A DNA stretch of 64,000 nucleotides from a candidate division TM6 bacterium GW2011_GWE2_42_60 (GTDB lineage Bacteria; Babelota; Babeliae; Babelales; Babelaceae): the NCBI GenBank assembly GCA_000996275.1, contig LCEG01000001.1, positions 62,001 to 126,000 of the forward strand. Direction: 5' to 3'. Numbering within the stretch: the stretch's first letter is position 1; every line of letters begins with the position of its first letter. The notes under the pieces were generated by a model that was not told where the DNA came from, did not search any database, and saw nothing but the letters and a program-made list of their open reading frames with translations. The translations under genes and the position numbers were made by a program. Shown one piece after another: positions 15,228 to 23,274 of this stretch.

Positions 15228-15773
15228 ATGGAAAACAAACAGTTGTTTCGGCGTCTTTTCCTCCTTGTTATGGGCGCTCTTTTTTCGAATATGCTCGTAA
15301 GCACAATACGGTGCGATGGGTGTAACAATCTTGATGAGATGTTGAACGCAAATCCAGATGAGATTCATGCAACAATCGATCAAGACTACGCTCGTGTGAC
15401 TAAGGAAAAATGGGAATCCATATGGGGCCGTGTTTTCAAAGTGCTTGTTGCCTATAAAATTATTAATCCTGAGCGAGTTTCGCTTGGTGATTTTAAGATG
15501 GCATGGCAGGGAAAAAATGGGTGGTTCTTTATCCGTGTTGTTGGTGGTGCTCTTGTGGCATTGCGTGAAATAGCGGGTATTGCCCAGGATGGCTACGAGC
15601 TTTATCAGTTGAAGAATGTGAAGCGTGATATTGAGCGTGCGATTGACTTAGAGCTTGCTATGCGACGTAGACGTGCTGCAGGGCAAGTTGATGCTCAAGG
15701 TGCGCGTAATACGACTTTTGAAGAAGAATGTGAAGAGGCAGATCTTGTGCGCGAGACGGTGAATCCGGCGTAA
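15228..15773 (+). CDS. Hypothetical secreted or membrane-anchored protein
   Basis: The 181-residue protein begins with a basic N-terminus and hydrophobic segment (LFRRLFLLVMGALFSNMLVS), a signal peptide or anchor. The rest is helical and charged, with an arginine-rich stretch (LELAMRRRRAAGQ) and an acidic tail. I do not recognise a family. A strong TTTGGAGG site precedes ATG 15228, and it follows rpsR by only 18 bases, suggesting read-through from the ribosomal operon. Confidence 0.7.
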   Translation: MENKQLFRRLFLLVMGALFSNMLVSTIRCDGCNNLDEMLNANPDEIHATIDQDYARVTKEKWESIWGRVFKVLVAYKIINPERVSLGDFKMAWQGKNGWFFIRVVGGALVALREIAGIAQDGYELYQLKNVKRDIERAIDLELAMRRRRAAGQVDAQGARNTTFEEECEEADLVRETVNPA

Positions 15774-15787
15774 AACGCAAAAGAGTA

Positions 15788-15819
15788 GTACTTAAGGAGC
15801 CTTTTTGGTCCTTGAGTAC
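15788..15819. other. Imperfect hairpin between the hypothetical gene and typA
   Basis: GTACTTAAGGAGCC and GGTCCTTGAGTAC can pair with one wobble and one bulge around a TTTTT loop. No T-run follows on the + strand, so this is a weak terminator candidate that separates the ribosomal-protein group from typA. Confidence 0.4.
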
Positions 15820-15839
15820 ACATTAAAATCTGTAAAGTA

Positions 15840-15869
15840 AAGACAGGCCCTAGTCGTGGTGAGTATAAT
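15840..15869 (+). promoter_or_regulatory. Predicted typA promoter
   Basis: AAGACA (15840-15845, 4/6), an 18-base spacer and a perfect TATAAT (15864-15869), 47 bases ahead of the typA ATG. Confidence 0.5.
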
Positions 15870-15915
15870 CATAACACTGGGGTCTGTTATTTTTAAAGGG
15901 GGGCGGAGAAAAACG

Positions 15916-17727
15916 ATGGAAAAAAAAGAACGGTCTAATATACGTAATATTGCTATCATTGCACACGTTGACCATGGAAAAACAACGCTTGTTGACAAGC
16001 TTTTGCAACAGTCGGGAACGGTTGCTGCAGGGGGTGCCGAGCGTCTTATGGATAGTAATGTGCTTGAAAAAGAGCGCGGGATTACTATTCTTGCAAAGAA
16101 CACAGGCATAACCTATGGTGACTATGAGATTAACATTGTTGATACTCCTGGTCACTCTGACTTTGGTGGCGAAGTTGAACGAACGCTTCAGATGGTTGAA
16201 GGTTTTTTGCTTCTTGTTGATGCTGCTGAAGGGGTATTGCCTGGAACTCGCTTTGTGCTACAAAAAGCGTTGGCGCTTAACTTAAAGCCAATTGTTTTAA
16301 TTAATAAAATTGATCGTCCTGATGCGGATATTGAACGCACTGAACATGCGATTAGCGATCTTTTTCTTGATCTTGCTCAATCGTCTGAACAGCTTTCATT
16401 TCCTGTTTTATATGGTTCTTCGCGTGAGGGTTTTGTAACAGATGACCCTGCGGTAAGAACGACTGATTCGACGATTTTGTTTAAAACCATTATTGATGAA
16501 GTTCCAGCGCCTGTTGAACAAGAAAATGGTCTACAGGTTTTGATTACCAATCTTGATTATTCAGATTTTCTTGGAATCATTGGTATTGGGCGTGTTTTCA
16601 GTGGCAAGATTGAAAAGGGTCAGCAGTTTATCTGTTGTAAAGATGACCAGGTCGGTAAGCCGATGAAGGTAACCAAGCTTATGAAGTTTCATGGACTTGA
16701 GCGTGTTGAAATTCAACAGGCGAGTTTTGGGGACATTGTTTGCGTGACCGGATTTACTGAGCCACTTTTGATTGGTACAACTCTGTGTGACGTGGGAAAT
16801 CCTTTGCCACACTCGTACGTTGCGGTTGATGAGCCAACATTAGCGATGGATTTTTCGGTTAACAATTCTCCTTTTAGTGGGCAAGAAGGAACGCTCTTAA
16901 CCTCGCGTCAAATTAGAGATCGTTTGATGAAAGAGTTAAAGACCAATCTTGCACTTCGCGTAGAGCCAACCGATTCTCCCGATACTTTTAAAGTCTCTGG
17001 GCGTGGTCAGCTTCACTTAGGAATTTTGATTGAAAACATGCGTCGGGAAGGGTTTGAACTCCAAGTTTCTGCACCTGAAGTTATTTATAAAACAATCAAT
17101 GGTACTCGTCATGAGCCAATTGAATATTTGGTAGTTGATGTTATGCAAGAGCATCAAGGCGTTGTCATGGAAATGTTGGGCCGCAAGAAGGCTGAATTAA
17201 AGCATGTGCAACACTACAGTAATGGTCGTGCGCGCCTTGAGTTTGAAGTTCCTTCACGTGGATTGCTTGGCTTTAGAGGCCAGTTTTTAACAGAAACGCG
17301 AGGCACTGGTATTGCGACCTTTAGTTTTCATGGTTATGCGCCGTATAAGGGTGATATTCCAACACGGACCAAGGGTGCTTTGATCTCCATGGAAAGTGGA
17401 ACAACAACGGCATTCGCTCTTAATACATTGCAAGAGCGTGGTGTTCTCTTTATTAAGCCTGCAGAAAAGGTTTATGAAGGCCAAGTTGTTGGTGAAAACA
17501 GCCGAGACGAAGATATTGCAGCAAATCCTTGCAAGATGAAAAAGCTTTCGAACATGCGTGCTTCTGGGTCTGATGAACTGGTTAAAATAGAACCAGCGCG
17601 GATTATGGGCCTTGAAGTCTGTATGGAATGGATCACTCCAAATGAATTAATTGAGGTGACGCCACTCAATATTCGTCTTCGCAAAAAGGTACTTAGAGCT
17701 GCTTTACGGAAAAAAACCGATTTTTAA
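15916..17727 (+). CDS. typA: Translational GTPase TypA (BipA)
   Basis: The G domain shows [15 protein letters not shown] (G1), RGITI (G2), [12 protein letters not shown] (G3) and NKIDRPDA (G4). Later domains carry [20 protein letters not shown] and the C-terminal segment [15 protein letters not shown] typical of TypA. It binds ribosomes and helps 50S assembly and stress adaptation. The track start is a GTG at 15856 that would add 20 unrelated residues overlapping the promoter; ATG 15916 after GGGCGGAG fits the family. Confidence 0.95.
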   Translation: MEKKERSNIRNIAIIAHVDHGKTTLVDKLLQQSGTVAAGGAERLMDSNVLEKERGITILAKNTGITYGDYEINIVDTPGHSDFGGEVERTLQMVEGFLLLVDAAEGVLPGTRFVLQKALALNLKPIVLINKIDRPDADIERTEHAISDLFLDLAQSSEQLSFPVLYGSSREGFVTDDPAVRTTDSTILFKTIIDEVPAPVEQENGLQVLITNLDYSDFLGIIGIGRVFSGKIEKGQQFICCKDDQVGKPMKVTKLMKFHGLERVEIQQASFGDIVCVTGFTEPLLIGTTLCDVGNPLPHSYVAVDEPTLAMDFSVNNSPFSGQEGTLLTSRQIRDRLMKELKTNLALRVEPTDSPDTFKVSGRGQLHLGILIENMRREGFELQVSAPEVIYKTINGTRHEPIEYLVVDVMQEHQGVVMEMLGRKKAELKHVQHYSNGRARLEFEVPSRGLLGFRGQFLTETRGTGIATFSFHGYAPYKGDIPTRTKGALISMESGTTTAFALNTLQERGVLFIKPAEKVYEGQVVGENSRDEDIAANPCKMKKLSNMRASGSDELVKIEPARIMGLEVCMEWITPNELIEVTPLNIRLRKKVLRAALRKKTDF

Positions 17728-17739
17728 AACGGATTTTTA

Positions 17740-18504
17740 ATGAAACAGTATACCCTTGTTATTGCATATGATGGCACAGGGTATCATGGTTGGCAGGAGC
17801 AACGTGACTGTGTGACAGTTTCGATGACATTGCGGGATACATTCCGTAGGGTTTTTGGAACTGACGTGGGGCTTGTGGGTGCATCACGCACTGATGCAGG
17901 CGTCCACGCGCTTGGCCAGGTTGCTCGCGCTACCGTTCCTTTGAAGCTTGCTATTGATGCTGCGACGCTTAAACGCGCATGGAATGCGTCTTTGCCGCCT
18001 GATATACACATTAGGTCACTGACTCCATCATTACCTCACTTTCACCCACATTGGCGTGTGATTGATAAATTGTATCAATATCATGTTTTTATAAAGCGGC
18101 CATTGCCGATGTTTGCGCGGTATGGGTATCATTACACCTATGCATGGTCTCTCGAAAAATGTACTGAATCATTACAGCATTTTGTCGGGACACATGATTT
18201 TTGGTCGTTTTGTACGGAAGAGCTGCCTGAAGTAAATACGATCTGCTCAATAAAACGAGCTTTTGTTGAGCCGTTGCCCCATCTAAAGGCGATTCGCATC
18301 TCCTTTGTAGGGGATCGTTTTTTGTATCATATGGTGCGGCGTATGGTTGGTGCTGCGCTCACGATTGCTTCATTTGAAAATCGTTCTGTTGCAGAAATCC
18401 CACGTGCGTTGCAAGAACGTTCCTCACGGAGGCTTTTTGTTACGGCGCCGCCGCAAGGGCTTGTATTGCGTAAGATTAGATACGATCAGTCGATCATTTT
18501 TTAG
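17740..18504 (+). CDS. truA: tRNA pseudouridine synthase A
   Basis: Family motifs are YTLVIAYDGTGYHGWQ at the start, GASRTDAGVHALGQVA with the catalytic Asp near residue 53, and FLYHMVRRMVGA near 200. TruA converts uridines 38-40 of the anticodon stem to pseudouridine. At 254 residues it is full length. It starts 12 bases after typA and is probably co-transcribed with it. A repeat block follows the stop. Confidence 0.95.
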   Translation: MKQYTLVIAYDGTGYHGWQEQRDCVTVSMTLRDTFRRVFGTDVGLVGASRTDAGVHALGQVARATVPLKLAIDAATLKRAWNASLPPDIHIRSLTPSLPHFHPHWRVIDKLYQYHVFIKRPLPMFARYGYHYTYAWSLEKCTESLQHFVGTHDFWSFCTEELPEVNTICSIKRAFVEPLPHLKAIRISFVGDRFLYHMVRRMVGAALTIASFENRSVAEIPRALQERSSRRLFVTAPPQGLVLRKIRYDQSIIF

Positions 18505-18576
18505 AGATTTGTAAAAGTATTGATTTTGCAGGTTTTTTCAATTGAAGAAGTCTTTGAAACGAAGCTATGTTTGGTA

Positions 18577-18775
18577 AATCTATTCTCTCCGCTCATCCAG
18601 AGTGTTTTTTCGAAGAAAAAATGTATCGAAGGATAAGAGCGGTAGATAGACTGACATCGAGGCCCGAACCTCAGGTTATTACATGGTCCGCTCACACTGA
18701 TGGTTCGATACAACCGCTCATACTGAGTGTTTTCCCAAAGGGAAAATGTATCGAAGTATCACCATGAGCGGGAGG
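18577..18775. repeat. CCGCTCAT/ATGAGCGG palindromic repeat block between truA and the nucleotidyltransferase
   Basis: The 323-base gap holds two units of the repeat family. Each has a short hairpin: TTTTTTC-GAA-GAAAAAA (18605-18621) and TTTTCCC-AAA-GGGAAAA (18730-18746). Both are followed by ATGTATCGAAG. Units begin or end with CCGCTCA or TGAGCGG. No gene is seen in the gap; ORF 18567-18767 is repeat-derived. Confidence 0.85.
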
Positions 18776-18826
18776 GCCCTTCGTCCTACAGGGCAATCAA
18801 AGCTATCACAGAGTTGGTGGTTAAGC

Positions 18827-19126
18827 TTACTCCTTCCATACAATTCCTTCTTTTAAAACCACATCACGAAATTCTTGGCTGACGCTTTGTAGGTCTACAA
18901 AATCAAAACTGAAAGGGATATTACTTTCTTTAAACATGTCTCGAGCCTCTCCTATTCGTGCGAGTTCAATTTTTTCCCCTGCATCCAGCGCAATGTCGAT
19001 ATCAGAGAAGGGGCGGGCTTTTCCCTTTGCACGGGAGCCAAAAAGATAAATCTTTGCCTCGGGAAAGAGGACGGTTAAAATACCGACAATTTTTCTTTTG
19101 GTTTCTTTATTCAGTGTTTCAAGCAT
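18827..19126 (-). CDS. Minimal nucleotidyltransferase (MNT/MntA-like)
   Basis: The 99-residue protein carries the nucleotidyltransferase signature GSRAKGKARPFSDIDIAL, i.e. GS, ten residues, DxD (residues about 32-48), and FDFVDL with the third acidic residue. Such minimal NTases usually sit beside a HEPN-fold partner and act as antitoxins that AMPylate it, or form HI0073/HI0074 pairs. No HEPN gene is adjacent; the best partner is at 26.4 kb. It lies 14 bases downstream of the GNAT gene on the same strand. Confidence 0.88.
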   Translation of the reverse strand: MLETLNKETKRKIVGILTVLFPEAKIYLFGSRAKGKARPFSDIDIALDAGEKIELARIGEARDMFKESNIPFSFDFVDLQSVSQEFRDVVLKEGIVWKE

Positions 19127-19140
19127 TAATATGTCCTCTC

Positions 19141-19722
19141 TTACTGAACAGGCAGTTCCATATAGAAATACTGTGTATCGGATCCAATTGGTCTAAAGCC
19201 AAGTGAACGATAGAGATTCTGTGCAGGATAATTTTCGAGACGGACTGTGATTTCTATTGTGCGGGCGCCCATCTCTTTGAGCGTGCTTATAGCCTTATTC
19301 AAAAGTTTACGCGCAATGCCTTGAGACCGATATTCTTTTTGAACAGCAAGGTAAAGAATCTTGCCAATCTTCAACTCAGGAATACGCATAAAGTAGGAGG
19401 TAAATCCACGCGCTCTTCCATCCACAGAGTAAACAAGCCAGGACATTTTTGTTGGCTTAGCTTCCTCTTCAGGATTGGTTATTTTATCAAGATGCTCATT
19501 GAATGCAGCAAGCCCCTCAGCCTGTGGCCGATTATCAAGCCAGAACCAATTTTCGTTAAAAAGCGCGACAAGTGCCGAGCGGTCTCTTTTTTCTTGATAA
19601 AATTGTAGAGCAGGATCAGTACTCGCAGGTCTCCAGTACCAAAAACCAATCCCACCAATAAGGGCCATGCAAAAACCAAGTATAAGAAATTGCGTTCTCT
19701 TTTTTAAGGGGAAAATATTCAT
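19141..19722 (-). CDS. Membrane-anchored GNAT-family N-acetyltransferase
   Basis: The C-terminal ~100 residues form a GNAT domain: IGKILYLAVQKEYRSQGIARKLLNKAI contains the acetyl-CoA loop (R/Q-x-x-G-x-A), followed by YPAQNLYRSLGF. The N-terminus has basic residues and a hydrophobic helix (TQFLILGFCMALIGGIGFWYW), implying a membrane anchor or secretion. ATG 19722 follows GGAGTTTTTT; the ORF-track start 12 codons upstream lacks such a site. Acceptor substrate unknown. Confidence 0.82.
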   Translation of the reverse strand: MNIFPLKKRTQFLILGFCMALIGGIGFWYWRPASTDPALQFYQEKRDRSALVALFNENWFWLDNRPQAEGLAAFNEHLDKITNPEEEAKPTKMSWLVYSVDGRARGFTSYFMRIPELKIGKILYLAVQKEYRSQGIARKLLNKAISTLKEMGARTIEITVRLENYPAQNLYRSLGFRPIGSDTQYFYMELPVQ

Positions 19723-19853
19723 AAAAAACTCCAATAACAAAAATTGATTAGTGCCCAAACTACTCTTTAATAGAGAGTGTTTGATTGGTAAATACCGGTC
19801 ACTCGCGTATCTAGAATCATACTTACTATACGAAGAATTAAAAAAAACGGTAC

Positions 19854-19886
19854 AAAAAAGGAAGCTCGTTGTGATAACAAGCTTCC
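19854..19886 (-). terminator. Intrinsic terminator of the histone-like gene
   Basis: On the minus strand GGAAGCTTGTT pairs with AACGAGCTTCC (one G-T wobble) around a 5-base loop and is followed by TTTTTT. It begins 22 bases after the stop codon of the lysine-rich gene. Confidence 0.8.
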
Positions 19887-19907
19887 TTCAAAAGTTCATA
19901 GGAAGAT

Positions 19908-20189
19908 TTATTTGCGTTTCGCAATGATTTTGCGAACGGTCTTTTTTGCAACTGCCTTTTTTACAATAACTTTTTTTACTGTTGCTTTTTTTGCAACCGT
20001 CTTTTTAACTGTTGCTTTTTTAGCAACGGTTTTTTTAGCTACTGTTTTTTTTGGGGCAGCCTTTTTGACTGTCTTTTTAACAACTTTCTTCACAGCAACC
20101 TTAGCAACTACCTTTTTTGGGGCAGCTTTCTTTACTAAGGTAACCTTTTTCGCAGGCGTCTTGACCGCCTTTTTCACCTTATCAACCAT
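19908..20189 (-). CDS. Lysine/alanine-rich histone H1-like DNA-binding protein
   Basis: The product is made of degenerate repeats of K-K-(T/A)-V-A-K (KKTVAKKATVKKTVAKKA...), strongly basic, with no globular domain. This resembles bacterial histone H1-like proteins such as chlamydial Hc2 and the C-terminal tails of related nucleoid proteins. It probably binds and compacts DNA. ATG 20189 (MVDKVKKA) is spaced 6 bases from GAGGAG; the track's ATG 20195 abuts it. It lies just downstream of the initiator tRNA on the same strand. Confidence 0.85.
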   Translation of the reverse strand: MVDKVKKAVKTPAKKVTLVKKAAPKKVVAKVAVKKVVKKTVKKAAPKKTVAKKTVAKKATVKKTVAKKATVKKVIVKKAVAKKTVRKIIAKRK

Positions 20190-20247
20190 GATCATCTCCT
20201 CTTAAAATGAAAAATATGAAAAAAGATATAAAAAGAACAAAAAAAAT

Positions 20248-20324
<77 letters not shown>

Positions 20325-20342
20325 TCACATTCAATTACTATG

Positions 20343-20762
20343 TTATAGAAGTTTTTTTATAATGTCAATTTTCTGCAGGCAAATTAATGCAGTAGCGATA
20401 TCTTGAGTATGCGTAAGTGTGACAAGTATAGAACAGGGATGGATATCAAGCTGTTCCCACTGGAGCGTTATTTGAGGAAATGGTGAAGAGGGAGGAGTGG
20501 TGAGAGAACTTATTTTACAGAGGGTAAGAAACGAGCAGGGAGCTTTTTGTGTATAGAGAGAGAGCGCTTTAAAGAGTGCTTCCTTAGCAGCAAATCGCAC
20601 AGCGAAGCGTTCGTTTGATTTGCTTAAATGTGCTCGACAATAATGGAGTTCTTCGGGTGAAAAAATACGAAGTAACTGCTTATCTGAGTAATAGTTAAAT
20701 GCTCTAAATCGGCTGATTCCGACTGAGTCGATACCGATACCAACTGTCATATTTTCACTCAC
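20343..20762 (-). CDS. acpS: Holo-[acyl-carrier-protein] synthase
   Basis: The sequence has the AcpS motifs GIGIDSVGISRF (metal-binding Asp) and ERFAVRFAAKEALFKAL (catalytic Glu-Lys region), in a 139-residue protein of normal size. It transfers phosphopantetheine from CoA to acyl carrier protein. The GTG at 20762 overlaps the comM stop (GTGA); ATG 20750 four codons on is an alternative. tRNA-fMet follows 18 bases downstream. Confidence 0.92.
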   Translation of the reverse strand: MSENMTVGIGIDSVGISRFRAFNYYSDKQLLRIFSPEELHYCRAHLSKSNERFAVRFAAKEALFKALSLYTQKAPCSFLTLCKISSLTTPPSSPFPQITLQWEQLDIHPCSILVTLTHTQDIATALICLQKIDIIKKLL

Positions 20763-22291
20763 GCTTCGCCTCGCTCGAGTGATTGTTCAAGAGAACGATA
20801 CATGACTGCCTCTTGAATGTGATGTTGTTCGATACATTCACTCATCTCAATATCAGCAATGGTTCGGGAAATTTTGAGAAGTTTGTGATATCCGCGCATG
20901 CTCATGGCAAGTGTTTCAAATGTCTGTTTAACAAGTGTGCGCGCTGCATCGCTCATAATGCAATGATCTTCGATTTGTTGCACGGTCATAAAGGCATTCC
21001 ATTGGTGTGATCCATACCGTTTTTGTTGAATAGTTACCGCGTTCAAAACACCTTGGTAGAGCTCTTGAGATGAAGTGGTCTGACTTTTTTTGCTAATTGC
21101 TTCATAGTTTACCGGCTGAACAGAGACCTGGAGATCGATACGATCAAGCATGGGACCAGAGAGGCGATCGATATATTGTTTTATCTGGCGGGTAGAGCAG
21201 GTACAACTCTTTTTTTTGTCTCCGCGAAATCCACAAGGGCATGGATTGAGTGCTGCTACGAGCAAAAATGAAGCAGGGAATGAGATGCTTTGTTGTGCGC
21301 GAGAAATACAGACCGTTCTGTCTTCAAGTGGTTGGCGGAGCACTTCGAGTGTCGATCGACGAAACTCTACAAACTCATCTAAAAAAAGAATTCCTTGGTG
21401 CGCAAGACTGATTTCGCCCGGCTGAGGAAACGACCCTCCTCCCACCAAACCTGCCTGTGAGATGGTGTGGTGTGGAGATCGGAATGGTCGTGAGGTAATA
21501 AGTTTATGTTGATTAAGTTTGCCGCTTACCGAATAAATGGTACTCACCTCGAGCATTTCGTCAAACGAGAGCGGTGGCATGATCGTACAAAGTCTTTGGG
21601 CGAGCATGGTTTTGCCTGAGCCAGGAGAGCCAATAAAAAGAATATTATGGCGGCCAGCTGCAGCAATTTGGAGTGCGCGTTTTGCTTGGTGTTGCCCTGC
21701 AACATCACTAAAATCAAGAGGATAGGCTTCAATAACGAGAGCGGGTTTTTGGTGAGGTGTTGGCGTAATGAGCTGTTCAGCGCGAAGATGTGCAACCAAT
21801 TGGGTTAGGTGATCTGTTCCTATAATTTCAAGATCTTGAATAAAAGCGGCTTCGTAAGCATTTTCCTGGGGGACAATAAGCCTGCGTTTTTTTGCAAGGC
21901 GCATGCTGCGTGCGATGGGAAGAATGCCTTTAACTGGTTTAATCGACCCATCGAGGGAGAGTTCTCCAACCACAACGGTCTCTTCTAAAAATTCAGGAGT
22001 CAGTGAAAGAATGTTAGCGGCTTGTAAAATACCGAGTGCGGTGGGGAGATCAAAAAGCGCACCCTCTTTTTTAAGATCGGCGGGTGCAAGATTGACGGTT
22101 ATTTTACGCTCTGGTAAGCGGATTCCACAGTTTTTGAGAGCCGTTGATATCCGTTGTTTGCTTTCCTTGATTGCCGTATCGGGCAATCCAACGATATGAA
22201 ACTGTATCATTCCAAAAGAAAGATCAACTTCAACGTCAACAATATGAGCATCAATACCGATAGTAGTTGCGGAGATAATTTTTGTGTGCAT
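20759..22291 (-). CDS. comM: YifB/ComM family Mg-chelatase-like AAA+ ATPase
   Basis: The 510-residue protein has the N-terminal ChlI-like domain (IVGLPDTAIKESKQRI, PADLKKEGALFDLP), a Walker A FIGSPGSGKTMLA near residue 220, Walker B ILFLDEFVEF and a C-terminal Mg-chelatase helical domain. A CPCGFRGDKKKSCTC cluster is typical of YifB. ComM is a branch-migration helicase promoting integration of transforming DNA; homologues are present in many non-competent genomes. Translationally coupled to acpS. Confidence 0.93.
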   Translation of the reverse strand: MHTKIISATTIGIDAHIVDVEVDLSFGMIQFHIVGLPDTAIKESKQRISTALKNCGIRLPERKITVNLAPADLKKEGALFDLPTALGILQAANILSLTPEFLEETVVVGELSLDGSIKPVKGILPIARSMRLAKKRRLIVPQENAYEAAFIQDLEIIGTDHLTQLVAHLRAEQLITPTPHQKPALVIEAYPLDFSDVAGQHQAKRALQIAAAGRHNILFIGSPGSGKTMLAQRLCTIMPPLSFDEMLEVSTIYSVSGKLNQHKLITSRPFRSPHHTISQAGLVGGGSFPQPGEISLAHQGILFLDEFVEFRRSTLEVLRQPLEDRTVCISRAQQSISFPASFLLVAALNPCPCGFRGDKKKSCTCSTRQIKQYIDRLSGPMLDRIDLQVSVQPVNYEAISKKSQTTSSQELYQGVLNAVTIQQKRYGSHQWNAFMTVQQIEDHCIMSDAARTLVKQTFETLAMSMRGYHKLLKISRTIADIEMSECIEQHHIQEAVMYRSLEQSLERGEA

Positions 22292-22457
22292 AAAAAATCC
22301 TTTGTATTCACTATTTTTTCTTTAGTATACCAGATTTTTATTGAGGAGCTGTTTTTCTAAAAAAGGCGGAACTCCAAGCTTTTTTACCGTTTTGTCCATA
22401 AATCCCTCAGGATGACTCTAATCAGATACTTGCGCTTTGAAAAGTGAGGAGTAAACT

Positions 22458-22486
22458 TGGTTCTTGATATATATTGTCTTAGAATC
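22458..22486 (+). promoter_or_regulatory. Predicted promoter of the small secreted protein
   Basis: TTGGTT (22458-22463), 17 bases, TAGAAT (22481-22486, 5/6). The start of transcription would fall only about 12 bases before the ATG, with GAGGAG as ribosome-binding site. An overlapping TATATT is an alternative -10. Confidence 0.4.
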
Positions 22487-22504
22487 CCTTTGAGGAGTAA
22501 CTAA

Positions 22505-22714
22505 ATGAAAAAAGCGCTCTTTGCTCTTTTGTTAACATCAGCAGCAACAACCTTTTGTGCTCAAATTGATGGCGTGCGTGACGTTGTAAACCAACTCAAA
22601 GCAACCGGTGCAACCCGTGAAGCCTTAATAAACCGCGTCCAAGAATCTTGCACAGCTGGAGATATTTCTCAAGCTGAAGCAGACGCGCTTGTAGCAGAAC
22701 TTTCTGCTCAGTAA
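22505..22714 (+). CDS. Small secreted protein of unknown function
   Basis: The 69-residue product has a clear signal peptide (MKKALFALLLTSAATTFCA, cleavage after FCA) and a mature part of about 50 residues that looks like a small helical bundle (VRDVVNQLKATGATREALINRV). One Cys occurs in the mature part. A GAGGAG site, own promoter candidate and strong terminator support a real, well-expressed gene. No family recognised. Confidence 0.8.
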   Translation: MKKALFALLLTSAATTFCAQIDGVRDVVNQLKATGATREALINRVQESCTAGDISQAEADALVAELSAQ

Positions 22715-22733
22715 GATTTATAAAATCGCTGAT

Positions 22734-22777
22734 AAGCGGGTATGGTTAGTTAACTCTAATCGTACCCGCTTTTTTTA
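22734..22777 (+). terminator. Intrinsic terminator of the small secreted protein gene
   Basis: AAGCGGGTA (22734-22742) pairs with TACCCGCTT (22763-22771) around a 20-base loop, followed by a run of T residues. Confidence 0.85.
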
Positions 22778-22842
22778 TGTCTTTAAGAATGTGGCAAGCC
22801 AGGTAGGGTTTTTAAGTGTGTCCACTTCATTTCCTCATCCTG

Positions 22843-22915
22843 GAGCACAAAATAGACGATTTTGGCCAAATGTGCAATCAGAATGCCGATTTGGCCAAAT
22901 GTGAGTATTTGGCCT
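22843..22915 (+). repeat. Three short TTTGGCCAAA-containing repeats
   Basis: ATTTTGGCCAAATGTG, GATTTGGCCAAATGTG and TATTTGGCC occur within about 70 bases. TTTGGCCAAA is itself palindromic, so the array could be a protein-binding site or repeat debris. No gene is seen around it. Confidence 0.5.
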
Positions 22916-22952
22916 ACTGAGAGATGGTTTTCGCTTAAGCTACTCGATTACC

Positions 22953-23270
22953 CCCGCCGCTCACCCTGAGCATGCCCTGAGTGACCCAAGGGGTTGTATC
23001 GAAGGGTGTTTTTGCGTAAGCAAAAATGTATCTCGAAGAGATAGTTTACCCTGAGTAGCGAAGCGTATCGAAGGGAACGGGTAGAGCGGTAAATAACCTT
23101 GCAAGTACCATGTATAGATTGAGAATCTTAATAGAAAACATTCGCTTATGTATGTGTCGCTCTTACCCATTCGATACAACCGCTCATACTGAGTGTTTTC
23201 CGTAGGAAAATGTATCGAAGTATCGGGATGAGCGGAGTTGAGTTAGCTTCACCATGAGCGGTTGCATCGA
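22953..23270. repeat. Repeat block downstream of polA
   Basis: Several units of the CCGCTCAC/ATGAGCGG family occupy the gap up to the polA stop. Hairpins TTTTTGC-GTAA-GCAAAAA (23009-23026) and TTTTCC-GTA-GGAAAA (23196-23210) are each followed by ATGTATC. A second, constant hairpin TATCTC-GAA-GAGATA also appears. No gene in the gap. Confidence 0.85.
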
Positions 23271-23274
23271 ACCA

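Noticed and set aside
18567-18767. 66-codon ORF in the truA downstream gap
   Set aside because: Its sequence is entirely palindromic repeat; the same peptide pieces recur in other repeat blocks.
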